Assembly (NCBI GenBank): GCA_000727475.1
Contig: KL647298.1
Location: 463,665-527,664 of the forward strand
Reading direction: 5' to 3'
Length of the DNA stretch: 64,000 bases
Origin: Sarcocystis neurona
Lineage: Eukaryota; Apicomplexa; Conoidasida; Eucoccidiorida; Sarcocystidae
The notes below the pieces were generated by a model, which did not search any database, was not told the origin of the DNA, and worked only from the letters and a program-made list of their open reading frames with translations. Made by a program: the position numbers and the translations under genes. Positions 36,908-48,069 of this stretch are shown here, piece by piece (position 1 is the first letter of the stretch; the number at the start of each line of letters is the position of its first letter).

Positions 36908-37341
36908 NNNNNNNNNNNNNNNNNNNNNNNNNNNNNNNNNNNNNNNNNNNNNNNNNNNNNNNNNNNNNNNNNNNNNNNNNNNNNNNNNNNNNNNNNNNNN
37001 NNNNNNNNNNNNNNNNNNNNNNNNNNNNNNNNNNNNNNNNNNNNNNNNNNNNNNNNNNNNNNNNNNNNNNNNNNNNNNNNNNNNNNNNNNNNNNNNNNNN
37101 NNNNNNNNNNNNNNNNNNNNNNNNNNNNNNNNNNNNNNNNNNNNNNNNNNNNNNNNNNNNNNNNNNNNNNNNNNNNNNNNNNNNNNNNNNNNNNNNNNNN
37201 NNNNNNNNNNNNNNNNNNNNNNNNNNNNNNNNNNNNNNNNNNNNNNNNNNNNNNNNNNNNNNNNNNNNNNNNNNNNNNNNNNNNNNNNNNNNNNNNNNNN
37301 NNNNNNNNNNNNNNNNNNNNNNNNNNNNNNNNNNNNNNNNN
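36908..37341. other. Assembly gap (434 N) inside a CTG tract
   Basis: The gap is flanked on both sides by GCTCTGCTGCTGCTGTTG-type repeats. The true length is unknown and a small exon could be hidden, although exons 8 and 9 join in phase without one. Confidence 0.95.
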
Positions 37342-37815
37342 GCTGCTGCTGTTGCTCTGCTGCTGGTGCTGCTCTGCTGCTGCCGCTCTGCTTCTGCCGC
37401 TCTGCTGCTGCCGCTCTGCTTCTGCCGCTCTACTGCTGCCGCTCTGCTTCTGCCGCTCTACTGCTGCCGCTCTGCTGCTGCCGCTCTGCTGCTGCCGCTC
37501 TGCTGCTGCTGTTGCTCTGCTGCAGCTGTTGCTCTGCTGCTGCTGTTGCTCTGCTGCTGCTGCTGCTGCTCTGCGGCTGCTCTGCTGCTACTGCTCTACT
37601 GCGGCTGCTCTGCTGCTGCCGCGCTGCTGCTGCTGTGCTGCTGTTCCGTTGTTGCGCTGCTGTTCCGCTGTTGCGCTGCTGTTTCGCTGTTGCGCTGCTG
37701 TTGCGCTGCTGTGCTGCCGTTCCGCTGCTGCTGTGCTGCTACTGCTGATGTGTTGCTGCTGCTGTGCTGCTAATGCTGTTGCTGCCCTTCGCTGCTGCTG
37801 CTGCTGTGCTGCTGC
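37342..37815. repeat. CTG/CCG-type minisatellite of 15-18 bp units
   Basis: Units such as CTCTGCTGCTGCCG and CTCTGCTTCTGCCG alternate, then GCTGTTCCGCTGTTG-type units take over. All three frames stay open as Ala, Leu or Cys runs. Confidence 0.85.
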
Positions 37816-37822
37816 GGCGTAG

Positions 37823-38032
37823 AGGAGCTGGAAGGGCAGGTCGTCACTGCCTGCCAGTACGGGGATTGGTCCCCATATCGTGAGTGTGACGCCGTCTGCG
37901 GGCCCGGAAGGCAGCGCAGCATGCGAGCCATTTTGGCTTTTCCATCAGCTGCCGCAGCCAGAGGTCTGCATGCAGACGAGCCGCTCTGCCTAGAAACCGA
38001 GCGTTACCAACCCTGCGAAGGCGCGCCCTGTG
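37823..38032 (+). CDS. Exon 9: TSP1-9 with an extended spacer
   Basis: The exon reads EELEGQVVTACQYGDWSPYR, then ECDAVCGPGRQRSMRAIL, and closes with CLETERYQPCEGAPC. It is a phase 1 to phase 1 module exon. The second aromatic of the motif is Tyr (WSPY) rather than Trp, and the spacer before the fourth Cys is longer than in its neighbours. The donor is TGTG|GTAAGA. Confidence 0.86.
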
Positions 38033-40093
38033 GTAAGAAACACACACACACACACACACACGCACACCCGGTTGACCGACAGACGCCACCTGCTGCTGCT
38101 GCTGCACCTGCAGCTCTTTGCGCTGCTGGTTCTTTTCTCGCTGCGACTCTTCCTGCTGTTGTTGCTGCTCTTGATTCTCCTGCCACTGCTGATGCGTGCT
38201 GCTGGTGGTCGCCAACCTGCCTCTGCTGCTCGTGTGGAGTCTGTGGCTCTTGCTGCCGCTTCAGGCATTGTGGCTCCTGCTGTTGCTGCTCGGGTTGCTA
38301 CTGCTCAAATTGCTGTCTTCGAGATTGCTAACTCTCCCGTTTTTGCTCGTAATGCTGCAGCGAACGCCGCTGCTGTCCTTCCTACTCTACCTGCCCCTCC
38401 TGTTGCCGCTGCTGTTGTCGATGCCTCTGCGGCTGTCCTTGCTGCGGCAGATGCTGCTGCTACTGCTGCTCTCACGACTGTTGCTATGCGGCATGCGGCT
38501 GCCCACATCGCGTTGTTGCTCCTGCTGTTGCTGCTGTCCGTCTTATTGCTGACCAAGTCGCGCCTGCCGGTGCTGCCGTCGCTCCGTCTGCTCTTTTCTT
38601 CTTCTTCTTGCTGTTGCTAAGACAGTGTCTGCTGAATGCGGTCGTCCACTGTCGCTTTTGCACTGCTGGGTGCTGCTGCTGCGGTTGCCGCTGCTGCCTA
38701 GTGCCTGCCGTTGGCTCTAAAGCGTGCCTCGTGTAGCAGAAAAGTGTGCTTGCGCCACCTCTGCTGGGATTGCTGTTTTTCCCCGTGTGAGCCGCTGTTA
38801 TGGATACCACTGCTGCTGCAGACCTTCTGGTGCTTCATCTTCGTGCAGCGTACCGCTCTGCGGTTGCTGCTTTTTCGACTGGTTTTCCTGCAGCTGCGAC
38901 TGCCGTGCCGCTGCTGTTGCTGCCGCTCTCTGTGCTGCTCACGACTTGCTCTGCGTTTGCTTCGGGAAACTGAAAACCTGCTGCCGCTGCTGCTGACGTT
39001 GCTTCAGCTGCTTTTGCTGCTTCGCCCGTGCTGCTGTGCTTGTAGCGGTTGCCGGTGCAGTCGAGCAGCTTTTTAGGTTCAGACGTGGACGTTTCGGCTG
39101 CCGTTTCTGCAGTTGCTGTTGCGCAGAGGCTCTGGCTCCTGCTGCTTTTGTTGCTGCTGTTGCTTTTCTGCGTGGTGTTGCTGCTGCCGCTGCAGCAGCT
39201 GGTTCCCCGGCTGCAGCCTCTGATGCTCTTCTATATGCTGCTGTTGCTGCCGCTGGCAGTTTTCTCCCGCTGCTGTTTCTCCCATCGCTGTTTCTCCCGC
39301 CTCGGGCCCTGGCTTTCCTGCAACTACGTCTGCCGGCGCCACCGCTGCGCTTTGTTCCGAACGTTGTTGGTGAATGGCATCTCCTTCTTGACTGTCTCGG
39401 GCATCTTTCCTTGCTGCTGCTGCGTTTGTTCTCGTGCTGCTGGATCTGCTGACTTTGGTTTCCTGCTGCTGCTGCTGCGTTTGTTCTCGTGCAGCTGCTG
39501 ATGCTGACTGTGTCCTCTTGCTGCTGCTGATTTTGTCCTCTTGCTGCTGCTGCTGCCACCTTCGTTATCGTGCTGCTGCTGCTGACTTTGTTCTCTTGGT
39601 GCTGCTGCTTCGCCAGTCGTTCTTGGACAAGCTGTTGCTACACTGCTGCCGATGTTGCAGCTCCCCTGCTGCGGTCGTTGCTTCACGAGATTATGTGGGT
39701 ACGCCTGCTGCGCTGCCCTTCATCAGGCTGTCGCTGCTGCTGCGTGTGTGCCATTGCTGCGGCTACCTCACTTGTTCCTGCCGTCCCCTATCCGACTGCT
39801 ATTGCCCTTGCTTTCGTTCCTGTCGTGTTTCGGCCGAGGAAACTCCTCTCGTTGCCGCTGCTGTTGCTGTCTTTGAATCTCCTGCTACCGCTGGGAGTTC
39901 GCCTGCTGCTGCTGCGCTAGGGTCTGCTCCAGCGTTTGCTGCTGCGACTGCTACATCCGCGCGGTCGTTGCCGGATCGGGAGCGCTGTAATACCTGCCGC
40001 TGCTCTCCCCACCCCTGCTCCTGTCCTTGTTGCTGCGCCTGTCCTCGATGCTGTTGCCGCTGCTGCTGTCGCTGCTGCTGTCAACTGCTGCAG
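38033..40093 (+). other. Intron 9: CA microsatellite then long CTG tract
   Basis: A (CA)n run follows the donor at about 38,040-38,065. From 38,090 to the CTGCTGCAG acceptor the sequence is dominated by CTG/GCT triplets in imperfect repeats. Frames of up to 225 codons occur in several registers at once and are repeat artefacts. Confidence 0.75.
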
Positions 40094-40258
40094 CGGTGGA
40101 CTGCCAAGTGACCGCGTGGGGTGCGTGGTCAAGCTGCTCAGCGACGTGCGGCGGGGGAGAACGGGACAGACAGCGGTCCGTCATTCGAGCAGCAGCAGCA
40201 GGCGGGAAGGTCTGTCCTGCTCTGACGCAGGTGCAGGCCTGCGGCACCTACCCATGTC
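40094..40258 (+). CDS. Exon 10: complete TSP1-10
   Basis: AVDCQVTAWGAWSSCSATCG, then RDRQRSVI and GGKVCPALTQVQACGTYPC, form a full TSP1 in a phase 1 to phase 1 exon. The donor is TGTC|GTAAGA and the acceptor CTGCTGCAG. It is the same length as exon 8, 165 bp. Confidence 0.9.
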
Positions 40259-41951
40259 GTAAGAGTCTCTGCATGCGAAAACTCACATGCATGCGCACTC
40301 GTGTCAGCCCCATCTGCAGGCAAGAGAAAGACACGCCTGCGTGCGTCCTCAGATGATTTGTGCCCGGTGACCAGAATTCCCTTCTCGCATACACATGCAT
40401 GCGTCCCGCACACGTATAGGGAGGAAACCTCTGTCCCCGCGCTATATATACAGGCACTGGTTTGCTCCACAGACGTGCTGGAAATGCCAATAGATTAAAC
40501 GCCCGCCGGCAGAGGGGTACAGGCCATTGCATGCGCGCAGTAAAAGACAGAGCAGCAGGTCTTCCTTCCGCCTATGAGAACAAGGAAGTGTGTGGCTGCT
40601 GCGTCGGAGGTAATTTCTTCGAGACATGCGACCTCGGTGAGGCCTGCATGCGCGCGCGCGACCTACGCTGTGCATGACAGCATGCGGGCTCCACGAAGAA
40701 GAAGGAGAAATCCGCACTCTTCACATCTATACATGCGGTTGCATGCAGACTCCGGCCTGCATGCGGATGAGGAAGAAGAGCCGCTACTTCTCGGCCCGCC
40801 CCCTTTTCTTTCAGTTTTCTTCCCCCGTATACCCCGGCTTTGATCTGCTTCTGTGTTTTGCTGCTGGGGCAGCTTCCTTCCGCCCTCCCTGCACCCTGTT
40901 GCCTGCCGACTGCCACTTTCTCTGCTGCTGCGGCCCAGCTTCGGTGAAGCGCCGTCCTTCGGACATGCCTTTCCCTGCTGCTGCTCTTCGAGGGCAGTCT
41001 CGTCGCACTTCTGTTCTCTCTGAACTTTTTTCTTCTTTAAGCTGACACTTCCGCTGCTGCTCCAGCGCTGCCTACCGTAGATGTGCTCCCCTTTCCTCTG
41101 CAGCGCTGTCTTTTGTAGATTCCTCTGCAGCGCTGTCTGCCCCATGCTGGCTGTCGTCTCCTCTTCCCTGCTGTCTCCTTTACGTCCACTTCTCTTTTCT
41201 CTGCATTGCCGTCTCCTCTACGCCCGCGTCCGTCTCCGCTCCCTTGCTGCCCCCTCTGTAAACACTTCTCTTCACCCTGCAGTGCCGCCGCCCTTTGTAG
41301 CTTTTTACCTTTTTCTCCTTTGCAGGGCTTTGTCCAGGTGACGGTGGTCCCCTTTGAATTTTTTATCTCTTCTTTGAATTCGTCCTTTCGTTCGTTCTCC
41401 CTTGTGTCTGACTGCCCCAGGTCCTTCGCTCCTGTTCGTTTTCTGCTGCCGCTCCCGCTGCTGCTGGTGGACTCTTCGTCACATCTGCTGCCGCCCCTCC
41501 TTTCCTCTCTGCCTGCTGCTGCAGCCTCCTCTAGACGGCGCGCTGCCGTTTTTCTACGTTTCAGTCCACGAACTTGCCCTCCTCGTGCTCGACCTGCTGC
41601 TGCCTTTCCTGCGCATCCTACTTTCTCTCCTTGCTTTCCTTCTCCCTTTTAGTCTTTCGTTGTCTCTCTGCGTATTCTTCTCTTCCCTTATCTCCTTCAT
41701 CTTCTCTTCCTTCTGCTTCGCCTTCCCCTTCTGTCTGTTGCTCTCCCTGGTCTTCTTTCGTTGTGTCTTCTTCTTCTCCTGCTGACTGCTGTTGAAACTT
41801 GAGCTTCTGTGCTGCCGTCTTCTTTTCCGAGCAATCCACTGCTGCTGCTTCTGCTGCATGTCTCCTGCTGCTTCCATGTTGCCGGTTCCCTGCCTCTTCA
41901 TACCTTTTCTCTGCTTTCTGCTGTTCTGTCCTGCTGCTGTTGCTGTTGCAG
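40259..41951 (+). other. Intron 10: GCATGC cluster then CT-rich block
   Basis: The first 500 bp carry eight GCATGC palindromes. A pyrimidine-rich stretch (41,080-41,790) and CTG triplets lead to the GCTGTTGCAG acceptor. No coding frame is supported. Confidence 0.7.
40271..40764. promoter_or_regulatory. Cluster of eight GCATGC palindromes
   Basis: GCATGC starts at 40,271, 40,289, 40,397, 40,529, 40,646, 40,680, 40,741 and 40,759, far above the roughly one per 4 kb expected at random. GCATGC/TGCATGC is a known apicomplexan cis-element bound by some ApiAP2 factors. An intragenic regulatory role is inference. Confidence 0.45.
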
Positions 41952-43810
41952 CTATCGACTGCGTCACGTCGCCGTGGAGTGAATGGAGCGCCTGTTCGGC
42001 AGCGTGTGGAGAAGGGACGCGCACGCGGTCCCGTCGTGTGCAGACGCCGGCCAGCGCCGATCCTCCAGGGGCCGGGTGTGGGCCGCTGCAACAAAATTCT
42101 CCTTGTTTCTCTGAGAAAGGTGCTTGCCCTGTTGATTGTGAACTGAGCTCGTGGACGGAGTGGTCTGCGTGCAGTGAGACCTGCGGCACCAAAGGCAGGC
42201 GCATGCGTGAGCGACGCGTGCTGCAACAAGCAGTAGCAGGGGGCCGGCCCTGCGCAGGGCCCTACTATGAAGAAAGCGCATGTATGCAGCAGCAGCCCTG
42301 CTCGGTCGACTGCGTCGTGGGCGAGTGGACAGACTGGACGCCGTGTTCCATCTCCTGCAGCAGGAAGAAGACCAATGAAGTCCTTGCCGCGCAGCTGCAG
42401 AGGGCGGGCGGCCTGCAAAGTGAGCTGCAGCAGCAGCAGGAGGCAAGACAATCGCAACTGCAGCGACCGCACCCCCTGCAGCTCCGGGAGGAACAGCAGC
42501 AGAAGACCGTGAGGAGGACGCAGGAAGCGACGCCGCTGCAGCCACAACAGCAGCACTGGGAGACGGACGCAAGGAAGAGTGAAGGAGGCGGCACAAGCAA
42601 GAGGGAGAGGACGGCTGGTGTCGTTCCTGCACTCGGCAAAAGCGACAGTGAACCAAGAAGCAAGAGGTCGGAAACAGAAAGACTTCTTCGCGATGAAGAA
42701 AGTGAAGTTTCTACTCCTTTACACGGTGCAGGTGGACCCTTGGCTGACGGAGAACCGCTGGGCGGCGCAGCAGGCGAGGAAGAGATGGAAGATACGCACA
42801 GAGGTATTGATATTGAGGCGTGGGACAGGGATGACGCCGTCAACGAGGATGAAGACGAGGAGGACGCAGAAGAAGACGGAGAGGTGGCCGGCGGTACTAC
42901 GCGGCGTCGTTCACGTGAAGGAGGAGAGGGAGACGCGACAGCCGATTCAAGAGACGGCCAGCTGGAACACTCGCCGACGTGGCAGAGGCACAGCAAGGGG
43001 GAGGACGCGGCCGGAGACTCCAAAGAAGAGGGGGGAAGGCGAGGGAGAGAAAAAAGAGGGGCGGCTGAAAAATTAATTGGGAGCGAGGAAGTGGAGGATA
43101 TCCCAGAAAAAGGAGCTGCTGCGGACGCACTGTTCCGCACCCTGCAGCGACAGGTGCGTCGTGGGGGACAGCAGCGAGAGGCGGGCGGAGCGCGGAGGCG
43201 CGTGCTGCAGCAGCAGCAGCAGCTGTCGCATGCATTCCCGACTCTGTCTGAGTGGCGAGCGGACGGCGACGAGGAAGAAGAGGAGGAGGAAGACGCCGAC
43301 CAAGAGGAGGAGCTGTTCTCTGCAGAAGTGAATTTCGCGCCTCGCCCAGCAGCCTCTTCCTTGTCCGAATCGGCGCTCAGCAGCAGCAGCACCAGCCCGA
43401 CCAGGAAGAAGAGCAGCAACAGCGAGAGCGAGGAGACGGGAGGAGGAAGCAGAAGCCGCATCCGAGCAGTGCTGCGCGAGGCCCGCGACGGAGGCACCCC
43501 GTGCCCCGATGTCATGGAGGTCGATACGACGTGCAATGCGGAGGTCGTCTGTCCGGTGGACTGCATGTACGGCGCGTGGAGCGAGTGGAGCGCATGCGGC
43601 GCGACGTGTGGGGTGGGCACCAGGAGCCGCCGGCGAGAAGTGCTGCAGCAGGCCTTTTACGGGGGAAAAGAATGTGCGGAAGCGACGGAGGACGCGGTCG
43701 ACTGCGTCGCGCCCGTCCTCTGCGTCGAAGACTGCGCCGTAACAGAGTGGACGGAGTGGAGCAGCTGCTCTGCCACATGCGGCGGCGGCGTCAGAACTCG
43801 AGACAGGCAG
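41952..43810 (+). CDS. Exon 11: TSP1-11 and 12, interrupted TSP1-13, TSP1-14, start of TSP1-15
   Basis: Phase 1 entry gives PIDC. TSP1-11 (SPWSEWSACSAACGEG) and TSP1-12 (SSWTEWSACSETC) are complete. TSP1-13 starts DCVVGEWTDWTPCSISC and is then broken by about 366 residues of Gln-rich, then acidic and basic low-complexity sequence (42,358-43,455). It resumes with RIRAVLREARDGGTPCP and CNAEVVC. TSP1-14 (DCMYGAWSEWSACGATCG) and the first half of TSP1-15 (DCAVTEWTEWSSCSATCGGG) follow. The exon ends CAG|GCAAGT in phase 0, a GC donor. The minus-strand frame of 451 codons here is a shadow. Confidence 0.9.
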
Positions 43811-45004
43811 GCAAGTGTCTCGCCGCCGACCCGAGCCCAACGTTGGGTCTCCCTCGACGTCCCCAAGCGTTTCCTTTCCGTTCTTCATCTTCTCTGTTCA
43901 TCCATTTCCTCTTCTTCTCGAAGGTGGACTATCTAGCGTCACATATGGAGACATCTTGTGTGTGGACTTGTTTGGGGCTACAGCTGCATATTCTTGCGTG
44001 TGAGTAGTGCGGAGACGCACAGGTGCGTATGCCAGCAGGCTACACCAGCAGGCCTCTGTAAGTTCGTCTGTGCTGGTGCCCGGCACAGACCCTGCCGCTT
44101 CACGGACTTCTTCACGGACAGAGCTACTTAAGCACTTTGAACATACACGCAGGGGAGTATATCTATCTTTCTTCTCCGCTCTCTCTGCACATATATATAT
44201 GTGTATGTACGGATATGTGAATGTGTACATATGTGAGTTATAGCTAGACTAGACAGAGGGTATGTACATACGGTGGGAAGGTAGTCGTATGGAGCCAGTA
44301 TTTCTATCCACATCTATATATGTAGAGGGGGAGAGCGAGAAAGGAAGCTAGATACACAGAGAGCTGGTGCTGCTATATATATATATATATATATATGTGT
44401 GTACGTACGAAGCGGTGTGCGAGGAAGTAGCAGGCACATATGTATACATACATATGTTGGGAGTATACAAATCTATATGTATATATATACATGCTTGCCG
44501 TCTCTTGTTGCGTTTTATATTGCAGTCGGCTGGTGTGGTGGTTCCTGGCGGCTGTATGCGTGCTGCAAGGACGTCGCAGCGCCCGTCTCGCTCGACTCTG
44601 CACGCGTGGGCTGCTTAGGCAGCTGAAGTGCATGTGGAGAATATCTGACGATTGTTACGGTCACATTTTTGTGCCTCTGCTGAGACTTTCCCTTTCTGTG
44701 TGTTTCCCTTCCTTGTCTACATATGTACTTTCTCTTCTTCTGCAGATGCCTGCGGGTGGTGGCTTGCACCTCCCACCCCTCTGCTGCCCGCGGTCGCTGC
44801 CGGAGACACATGCCTGCACCTGCGCCGCTAGAGCGCCCTTTCTGCCGCAGGCCGCAGCAGCAGCGTTTGTTCTCTCGTATCGACTCCTTTGATTCGTCGG
44901 TCGCTTTGGCCCAGCGAGCTAGCCAGTCGTCTTCTTCAAGGCATGCAGGGCATATCTCGCTTCCCGCCATGACGCGCACTGTGTCCCTCTGTAACCTACG
45001 CCTT

Positions 45005-45041
<37 letters not shown>

Positions 45042-45187
45042 GGGTACACACGCATCTGCAAAAGTGCATATATATATGTGCACGCACACACATATATGCA
45101 ACATATATATACTACTACATATATGTATACATATGCACATGCAGAGCTGTCGGCAGCCGTTGGTTTGTATGGTTTTTTGCTGTGCAG
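43811..45187 (+). other. Intron 11: GC-AG intron
   Basis: The intron starts GCAAGT after CAG, otherwise a perfect donor, and ends TGTGCAG. It contains TATATA microsatellites at 44,190-44,500 and 45,007-45,140. No alternative GT donor keeps TSP1-15 intact in phase 0. Confidence 0.8.
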
Positions 45188-47374
45188 GTGGAAGTTGCTC
45201 CTTCGAACGGAGGACTGGGGTGTCCTCCGCTGAGAGAGTATGATGCATGCGGTATGGCTAGCTGCTATGGAGAGGACTGCGTGGTTTCACCGTGGACGGA
45301 CTGGAGCGCCTGCACGGCTTCCTGCGGAGGCGGAGTGCAGGCGCGTCAGCGCAGCATCCTGGTGGAGCAGCGCGGGGCAGGGAAGCCGTGCCCTTCGCTG
45401 CTGTTTGAGCGAAGAGGCTGCAATCTTTTCCGCTGTCGACGTCGCAGCAGGAGGCGGACAGAAGGCGAAGATGGAGGGGGCGAGGCAGGCCGAGGTGCGG
45501 CCGGCGAAGAAAACGAAGACGAAGAAGAGGAAGAGGAGGGGGAGAAGTGCGAGGACAACCCTGCGGTGCCTGCCATGACCGGCGGCGTTGCATGCAAAGT
45601 GTTGTTCGCGATGGGCTGTCAGCGCCTGCTGCGTGAGCTGGCAGCTGAGAACGGGCGAGAATTTCCTCCCCACATTCCGCCGGAGACACGCGTCTCTGAT
45701 GCGTGCCCTGCAACTTGCGACGTCTGCAGAGAGTGCGCCCCGGGCTGTCAACTACGAGACCTAGGGAACAGACATTGCGACGAGGAATGTAATGTTGCTG
45801 CATGCCAACATGACTTGGGAGACTGCGGGGGCGACTGCCTGCTGCCTGCTGTCCTGCCTTTCGGCGTGAAGGCAGAGCCGCCAACTACTGCCCTCGCGGA
45901 GGGCCAGACCGCGACCTTCACCTGCAACGCTGCTGGGCATGGGCAGGACGAGGGAAGTGAAGGCAAGGAAGAAGACGAAGAAGATTCGGGAGAGGGAGAG
46001 GCAGAAGAAGCAGCGGGTGCACCAGAAGAGGGGCATAGAAAAGACGAAGAAGAAGCAGCAGCAGCAGCGGTGAGTTCGGCGGCTGCAGTAGGAGGAAGTC
46101 GGGGGGCGGTGGAGAAGGACGTGGAGCCAGGAGCAGCAGACGAGAACGAAAACGGCCGCAGCAGAGGCAGCAGCAGATCACGAGGGAAGGAGAAGAAGAA
46201 GACCAGCCGGAAGGGGAAAGGCAGAAGCAGCAGCAGCAGTGCTGGGGGAAGCAGAAGGTTTCAAGGCTACCCAGCGTTGCGGAAGATCGCCGTTGTCTGT
46301 GTTGGGAGAGATCAGCCCGTGCGCTTCCTTCCAGATGGCCTGCAGCTCACTGCTGGCCTGAGGAGCCACGACCCGGCCAGCCGCGGAAGCAGCAGCAACC
46401 ACAGCAGAGGAGATGGCATACTGCTGCAACGTCGGCTGTCGCAGGTAGAGGAGAGGGAGACCGGAGACAGAGAAGCAGCAGGGCAGAGACTGCAGTCTGC
46501 CCTGCAGCAGAGGCAGCTCAGCGTCGCTGCAGGAGAAAACGACGAGGAAGAGGGAGAGAAAGACAACCTCGCGTGGGCGCTGCCGGCTTGTGTGACAGAT
46601 GTTTGCCCGTTTGTCCTGGTGGAAGGGTTTCAAGACGCTCTCGAGGAAGCGGACGAGCCACGACAGCTGAGCAGACGCGATCAGAAGCAGCCGGCTGGGT
46701 CGCAGCAGCAGCGAAAAGGGACGCAGGCCGAGGGACAACAACAGCACGACTTTGCAGGCGAAGGAGCAAATTCCCCCGAGAGTGGAAATGTGGAAGCAGC
46801 CGCGCGCCTCCACCGCAGCGATGGCGACACTAGCGGGATCAGCAGCAGTGGTATCGGCAGCAGTAGCAGCAGCAGCAGTAATAGCAACAGCAGTAGCAGC
46901 GGCAGCGGCAGCAGCGGCAGTAGCAGCGGCAGCACCACAAACTTGTCAGTTGAGGAAGCAGCGGGGGAAGCGGCGGTGGTCCACGGCTTCTCTTCAATGA
47001 ACGGGATCTACTTCCGAGGCGATGCATACGGCGGCTACCCACGCTTTGTACAGGACAAGGCGACTGAAGCTCCGTACGTGCTGTGGCTGCACGCGCCCGC
47101 AGCAGGAGCAGCAGAAGGATCTACCACAGCATATGTCTCGACAGGAAGCAGCAGCAATCCTCAGCAGGCCACCTTCTACTGGCGCATTACTATGGAAGAT
47201 CCGCTGGACGTTGGCGCGACCCCTGTGGCTGCGTCTGCTGGTGCAGAGGAGGGCAGCAGCAGCAACAGCAGGTCCAGCGCACTGGTTGCTGCTTCGACGG
47301 GGCCTCGCTGCCGCCGACCCCCAGTCGGCAGCGATGCCGCCTTCGACTGCGGAGACGGATGGACCAGCGGAGTC
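45188..47374 (+). CDS. Exon 12: end of TSP1-15, TSP1-16, ShK-like, LNR, sushi-like, Tyr/Trp-rich module
   Basis: VEVAPSNGGLGCPP completes TSP1-15. TSP1-16 is DCVVSPWTDWSACTASCGGG. After an acidic linker come an ShK-like module (CEDNPAVPAMTGGVAC to ACPATCDVC) and an LNR (CAPGC to LGDC). A sushi-like segment starts EGQTATFTC and resumes at KIAVVCVG after a charged insert. The last module has VVHGFSSMNGIYFRG, GGYPRFV, YVLWL and FYWRI. A donor GTC|GTAAGG at 47,375 is my choice; the frame also runs to a stop at 47,468-47,470, so this could instead be a terminal exon. Neither donor phase matches exon 13. Confidence 0.8.
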
Positions 47375-48069
47375 GTAAGGAGCCCGAGGCGCAGCAGCTA
47401 CGACGAAGCAGCCGAAACGGACGCGTACATCTTGACTCATGAGGAGCTGCTGCAGCCAAACGTAAAGTAGGCTGCAATATGGCTGCCACTGCTGCTGCCT
47501 CTTCTTCGTTTTCTTCTTCTGCCGCTGCTGCACTACAGAAGTACTCCGGCAACCGTATGTGCTGCTGCTGGCGGTGTGCTCGCACGTGCTGCTCCTGAGA
47601 ACGCCATTCAGGCGGTGACGCGATGTGGGCTGCTGCTGGTGTTGGACTGCTGCTGCTGCTGCCGCTCCAGAGCTGTCTGGCCGGCCACAGACTCTAGCTG
47701 TGCTGCTGCAGCTGCTTTTGCACGGGAGAGGCGTGACGCTGCTGCTCCTGCAGATATTGCTGCTGCACTTGTCTCCATCGATTGTGTTGCTCGCGCTACT
47801 CGTTTGCCTGCCATGCGGCAGCCGCTATCCCGAATTTTCGCTTGCAGATTAGAATTCACGCCTCACGCGGTGGTCGCTACTGCTGTTTTCCCCTTCGTGT
47901 TGCTGCCTACGCAGCTCCTCCACCTGGTGCTGCGCAGTCCTTCCTGGAACTGCTTCCGTCTCTCTGTGTACACTTTGCTGCTATTCCTGTTGCTGTGGTT
48001 TCTCGTGCTGTGTTGGCTGCTGTTGCTGTCGCTGCTGCTTCCGTTCCTGCTGTCTTTGCTGCTGCTGTC

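Larger units (their letters stand above)
35516..37822 (+). other. Intron 8: CTG-rich tracts, GCATGC sites and an assembly gap
   Basis: CTG triplets lie at 35,610-36,070 and again from 36,720 to the acceptor at 37,822, interrupted by 434 N. Five GCATGC sites lie between 36,128 and 36,658. Frames of more than 350 codons that run through the N block have no meaning. Confidence 0.75.

Noticed and set aside
36615..37748. Three overlapping plus-strand frames of 350-377 codons
   Set aside because: They run through 434 N and CTG repeats in all three registers.
42265..43620. Minus-strand frame of 451 codons
   Set aside because: It lies opposite exon 11, reads as Ser/Pro/Leu/Arg runs from the acidic and Gln-rich insert, and the plus strand carries clear TSP1 modules.
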